NCBI GenBank assembly: GCA_003527555.1
Contig: DPWT01000131.1
Location: forward strand, 1-7,744
Reading direction: 5' to 3'
DNA: 7,744 bases
DNA from: Verrucomicrobiales bacterium
GTDB lineage: Bacteria > Verrucomicrobiota > Verrucomicrobiia > Verrucomicrobiales > Akkermansiaceae
Below are positions 6,299-7,744 of this stretch, piece by piece; positions within the stretch are counted from its first letter, which is position 1; each line of letters opens with the position of its first letter. The translations under genes and the position numbers were made by a program. Below the pieces are notes generated by a model that saw nothing but the letters and a program-made list of their open reading frames with translations, did no database searches and was not told where the DNA came from.

Positions 6299-7606
6299 AT
6301 GAGTAAGACACTGGGTATAGGACTAGCAGGATTCGGCACCGTTGGCACCGGCGTGTGGGAAACACTGGAACGTAATGGAGAGCTGATAACTAGCCGCTCT
6401 GAGGTTCGTGCAGCGGTTAAGCGTATCGCCGTGCGTGACATATCAAAACCACGCCTAAAAAGTGTCCCCACTGATCTATTTACACCTGATTGGGAGCAAG
6501 TTGTCGCTGATGACACCGTGGACATCGTGATCGAGCTAATTGGTGGAACCACCACGGCATTTGATATCGTAGCCGCAGCCCTTCAAGCAAAGAAGCCTGT
6601 AGTTACTGGCAACAAGGCACTTCTTGCAGAACGTGGGCGTGAACTTTTTGCACTGTCCCGTGAGATGAATACACCAATATACTTCGAGGCTGCCGTCGCA
6701 GGCGGCATTCCAATCATCAAGGCGGTTCAGGACTCCTATGTAGGGAATCGCATTCAATCAATGGTCGGCGTGATCAACGGCACGTCCAACTACATTCTAG
6801 AGCGTATGACTGATGCAGGCTATGGATACGAGGAAGCCCTAGCAGAGGCACAGCAGCTAGGCTACGCCGAAGCCGATCCGACACTCGATGTCAATGGCTG
6901 GGACGCAGCTCACAAAGCAATTTTACTGGCTACTCTGGCCTATGGGTTCATTATTGATGCCGACAAAATATACGTGCGTGGCATTGAACGAGTACGTGCT
7001 ATTGATATTAATTTTGCCAAGCAACTTGGTTTTGTCGTCAAGCTATTGTGTGTTGTGCATGAACATCCTGATGGCACAATTGAACTTCGCACCCAGCCAT
7101 CATTTATCCCCCAAAGCCATGTACTCTCGAGTGTGAATGGAGTATTCAATGCTGTTGCTGTTCGTGGTGATACAGCAGGTGAGTCACTCTTCTACGGCCG
7201 TGGTGCGGGCAAAGACCCAACAGCGTCATCTGTGGTCGCTGATATCGTTGCTGCCTGCCATAATAAGACTTACGACAACTCACACCAAGGATTCTTGCCC
7301 TACAAAGATACGGGAAATATCATGGATATTGAAGATACAGAGACGCCTTACTACGTGCGCTTTGATGTAAACGACGAACCAGGAGTGATTGCCAAGATTG
7401 CTACAGCGTTAGCTGATGCAGGTATTGGTGTTGCAGGCACACACTCCCCTGTGAACGCAGAAGAACCAGATGCGGATTTTGTAGATATGGTTTTCCAGCT
7501 ACATACCTGTAAGTTTGGCTTGCTGAAGAAAACTCTGAAAAATCTAGAGTCGCTTAGTTGTGTGAATTCGCGACCCGTGGTATTCCGGATTGAGAATCTT
7601 GGTTAG
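6299..7606 (+). CDS. hom: Homoserine dehydrogenase, monofunctional, with C-terminal ACT domain
   Basis: Cytoplasmic NAD(P)-dependent enzyme (EC 1.1.1.3) that reduces aspartate 4-semialdehyde to homoserine, the branch toward threonine and methionine. The 435-aa protein has an N-terminal Rossmann fold with GLAGFGTVGTG (Gly11/13/16), the VVTGNKALLA segment (Asn105-Lys106), the substrate-region strands EAAVAGGIPII and GVINGTSNYIL, and the full family signature from Ala184 to Lys206 (EADPTLDVNGWDAAHK), with Asp202 and the catalytic Lys206. Residues from about 351 to the end form an ACT domain (YYVRFDVNDEPGVIAKIA), the usual site for feedback control by threonine in this architecture. No aspartokinase domain is fused, so it is not ThrA-like. 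The start at ATG 6299 is fixed by an in-frame TAG at 6293-6295. The Shine-Dalgarno sequence is weak (GGA 6286-6288) and lies inside an inverted repeat. The stop overlaps the stop of the convergent gene by 4 bp. Confidence 0.97.
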   Translation: MSKTLGIGLAGFGTVGTGVWETLERNGELITSRSEVRAAVKRIAVRDISKPRLKSVPTDLFTPDWEQVVADDTVDIVIELIGGTTTAFDIVAAALQAKKPVVTGNKALLAERGRELFALSREMNTPIYFEAAVAGGIPIIKAVQDSYVGNRIQSMVGVINGTSNYILERMTDAGYGYEEALAEAQQLGYAEADPTLDVNGWDAAHKAILLATLAYGFIIDADKIYVRGIERVRAIDINFAKQLGFVVKLLCVVHEHPDGTIELRTQPSFIPQSHVLSSVNGVFNAVAVRGDTAGESLFYGRGAGKDPTASSVVADIVAACHNKTYDNSHQGFLPYKDTGNIMDIEDTETPYYVRFDVNDEPGVIAKIATALADAGIGVAGTHSPVNAEEPDADFVDMVFQLHTCKFGLLKKTLKNLESLSCVNSRPVVFRIENLG

Positions 7607-7744
7607 TCTGAGGTGTATACCTGGACAGGACCAACGCCGGAATTACCTTGAACACTACGTAGCTTACTGACTGCTTTTTGAATCGCCTCGACAGCGGTAT
7701 CCACGTCGGCGCGGGTACTAAAAATCGACAGAGAGAGTCGCAGG
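7603..7744 (-). CDS. Cysteine desulfurase (NifS/IscS-like class V aminotransferase), C-terminal fragment
   Basis: The minus strand is open from the right edge to TAA at 7603-7605, giving 46 residues that begin LRLSLSIFSTRADVD and continue TAVEAIQKAVSKLRSV. This is the typical end of NifS/IscS-type cysteine desulfurases: an R(L/F)S strand, then a T..D/E..D turn, then a final amphipathic helix ending in KLR. These PLP enzymes remove sulfur from cysteine for Fe-S cluster, tRNA or cofactor synthesis. About 16 residues after the helix (QGNSGVGPVQVYTSD) form an unremarkable tail. The PLP lysine and the catalytic cysteine lie outside the window, so the exact subtype is unknown and another class V aminotransferase cannot be ruled out. 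It converges on hom with a 4-bp stop-codon overlap. Confidence 0.75.
   Translation of the reverse strand, partial: LRLSLSIFSTRADVDTAVEAIQKAVSKLRSVQGNSGVGPVQVYTSD

Noticed and set aside
6229..6555. 108-residue minus-strand frame over the hom 5' end
   Set aside because: It is antisense to the Rossmann fold of hom and serine/threonine-rich without a recognisable domain; aroD already accounts for the leftward gene.
1..7744. A novel defence, mobile or biosynthetic gene system
   Set aside because: Every long frame is a well-known housekeeping family, composition is uniform, and there are no recombinases, toxin-antitoxin pairs, repeat arrays or unknown genes to build such a case on.

Overview
The window holds six chromosomal genes, two of them cut by the window edges. 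All look like housekeeping metabolism or DNA maintenance. Protein-coding DNA fills almost everything; the largest gap is about 160 bp. Base composition is moderate and even, and no transposase, integrase, phage gene, tRNA, rRNA, CRISPR array or long repeat is visible. The source is a bacterium. A verrucomicrobial (Opitutae-like) origin is my guess, based on the general look of the phosphoenolpyruvate carboxylase (variant glycine-loop FHGRGGTISRGAGP), the type I dehydroquinase and the helicase. A phylogenetic placement would be needed to confirm it.

Layout from left to right: (1) the C-terminal part of a HAD-superfamily phosphatase/phosphomutase (+, 3-398); (2) a 158-bp convergent gap; (3) phosphoenolpyruvate carboxylase ppc (-, 557-3331); (4) a short divergent control region of about 100 bp; (5) a DinG/YoaA-type iron-sulfur DNA helicase (+, 3431-5446); (6) type I 3-dehydroquinate dehydratase aroD (-, 5468-6166), ending 21 bp from the helicase; (7) a divergent control region of about 130 bp with a perfect 8-bp inverted repeat just before the next start; (8) monofunctional homoserine dehydrogenase with a C-terminal ACT domain, hom (+, 6299-7606); (9) the C-terminal 46 residues of a NifS/IscS-like cysteine desulfurase (-, 7603-7744), whose stop codon overlaps that of hom.

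The six genes alternate strand strictly (+ - + - + -), so no operon is visible and each gene probably has its own promoter. Three products touch linked pathways. PEP carboxylase makes oxaloacetate, the precursor of aspartate. Homoserine dehydrogenase commits aspartate semialdehyde to threonine and methionine. Dehydroquinase works in the shikimate pathway, which also consumes PEP. The helicase and cysteine desulfurase share only a general iron-sulfur theme. I see no evidence that the genes are co-regulated.

I do not see an undescribed defence, mobile or biosynthetic system here. The points most worth a second look are the substituted aspartate-inhibitor residues in PEP carboxylase, and the hairpin plus six-codon reading frame directly in front of hom.
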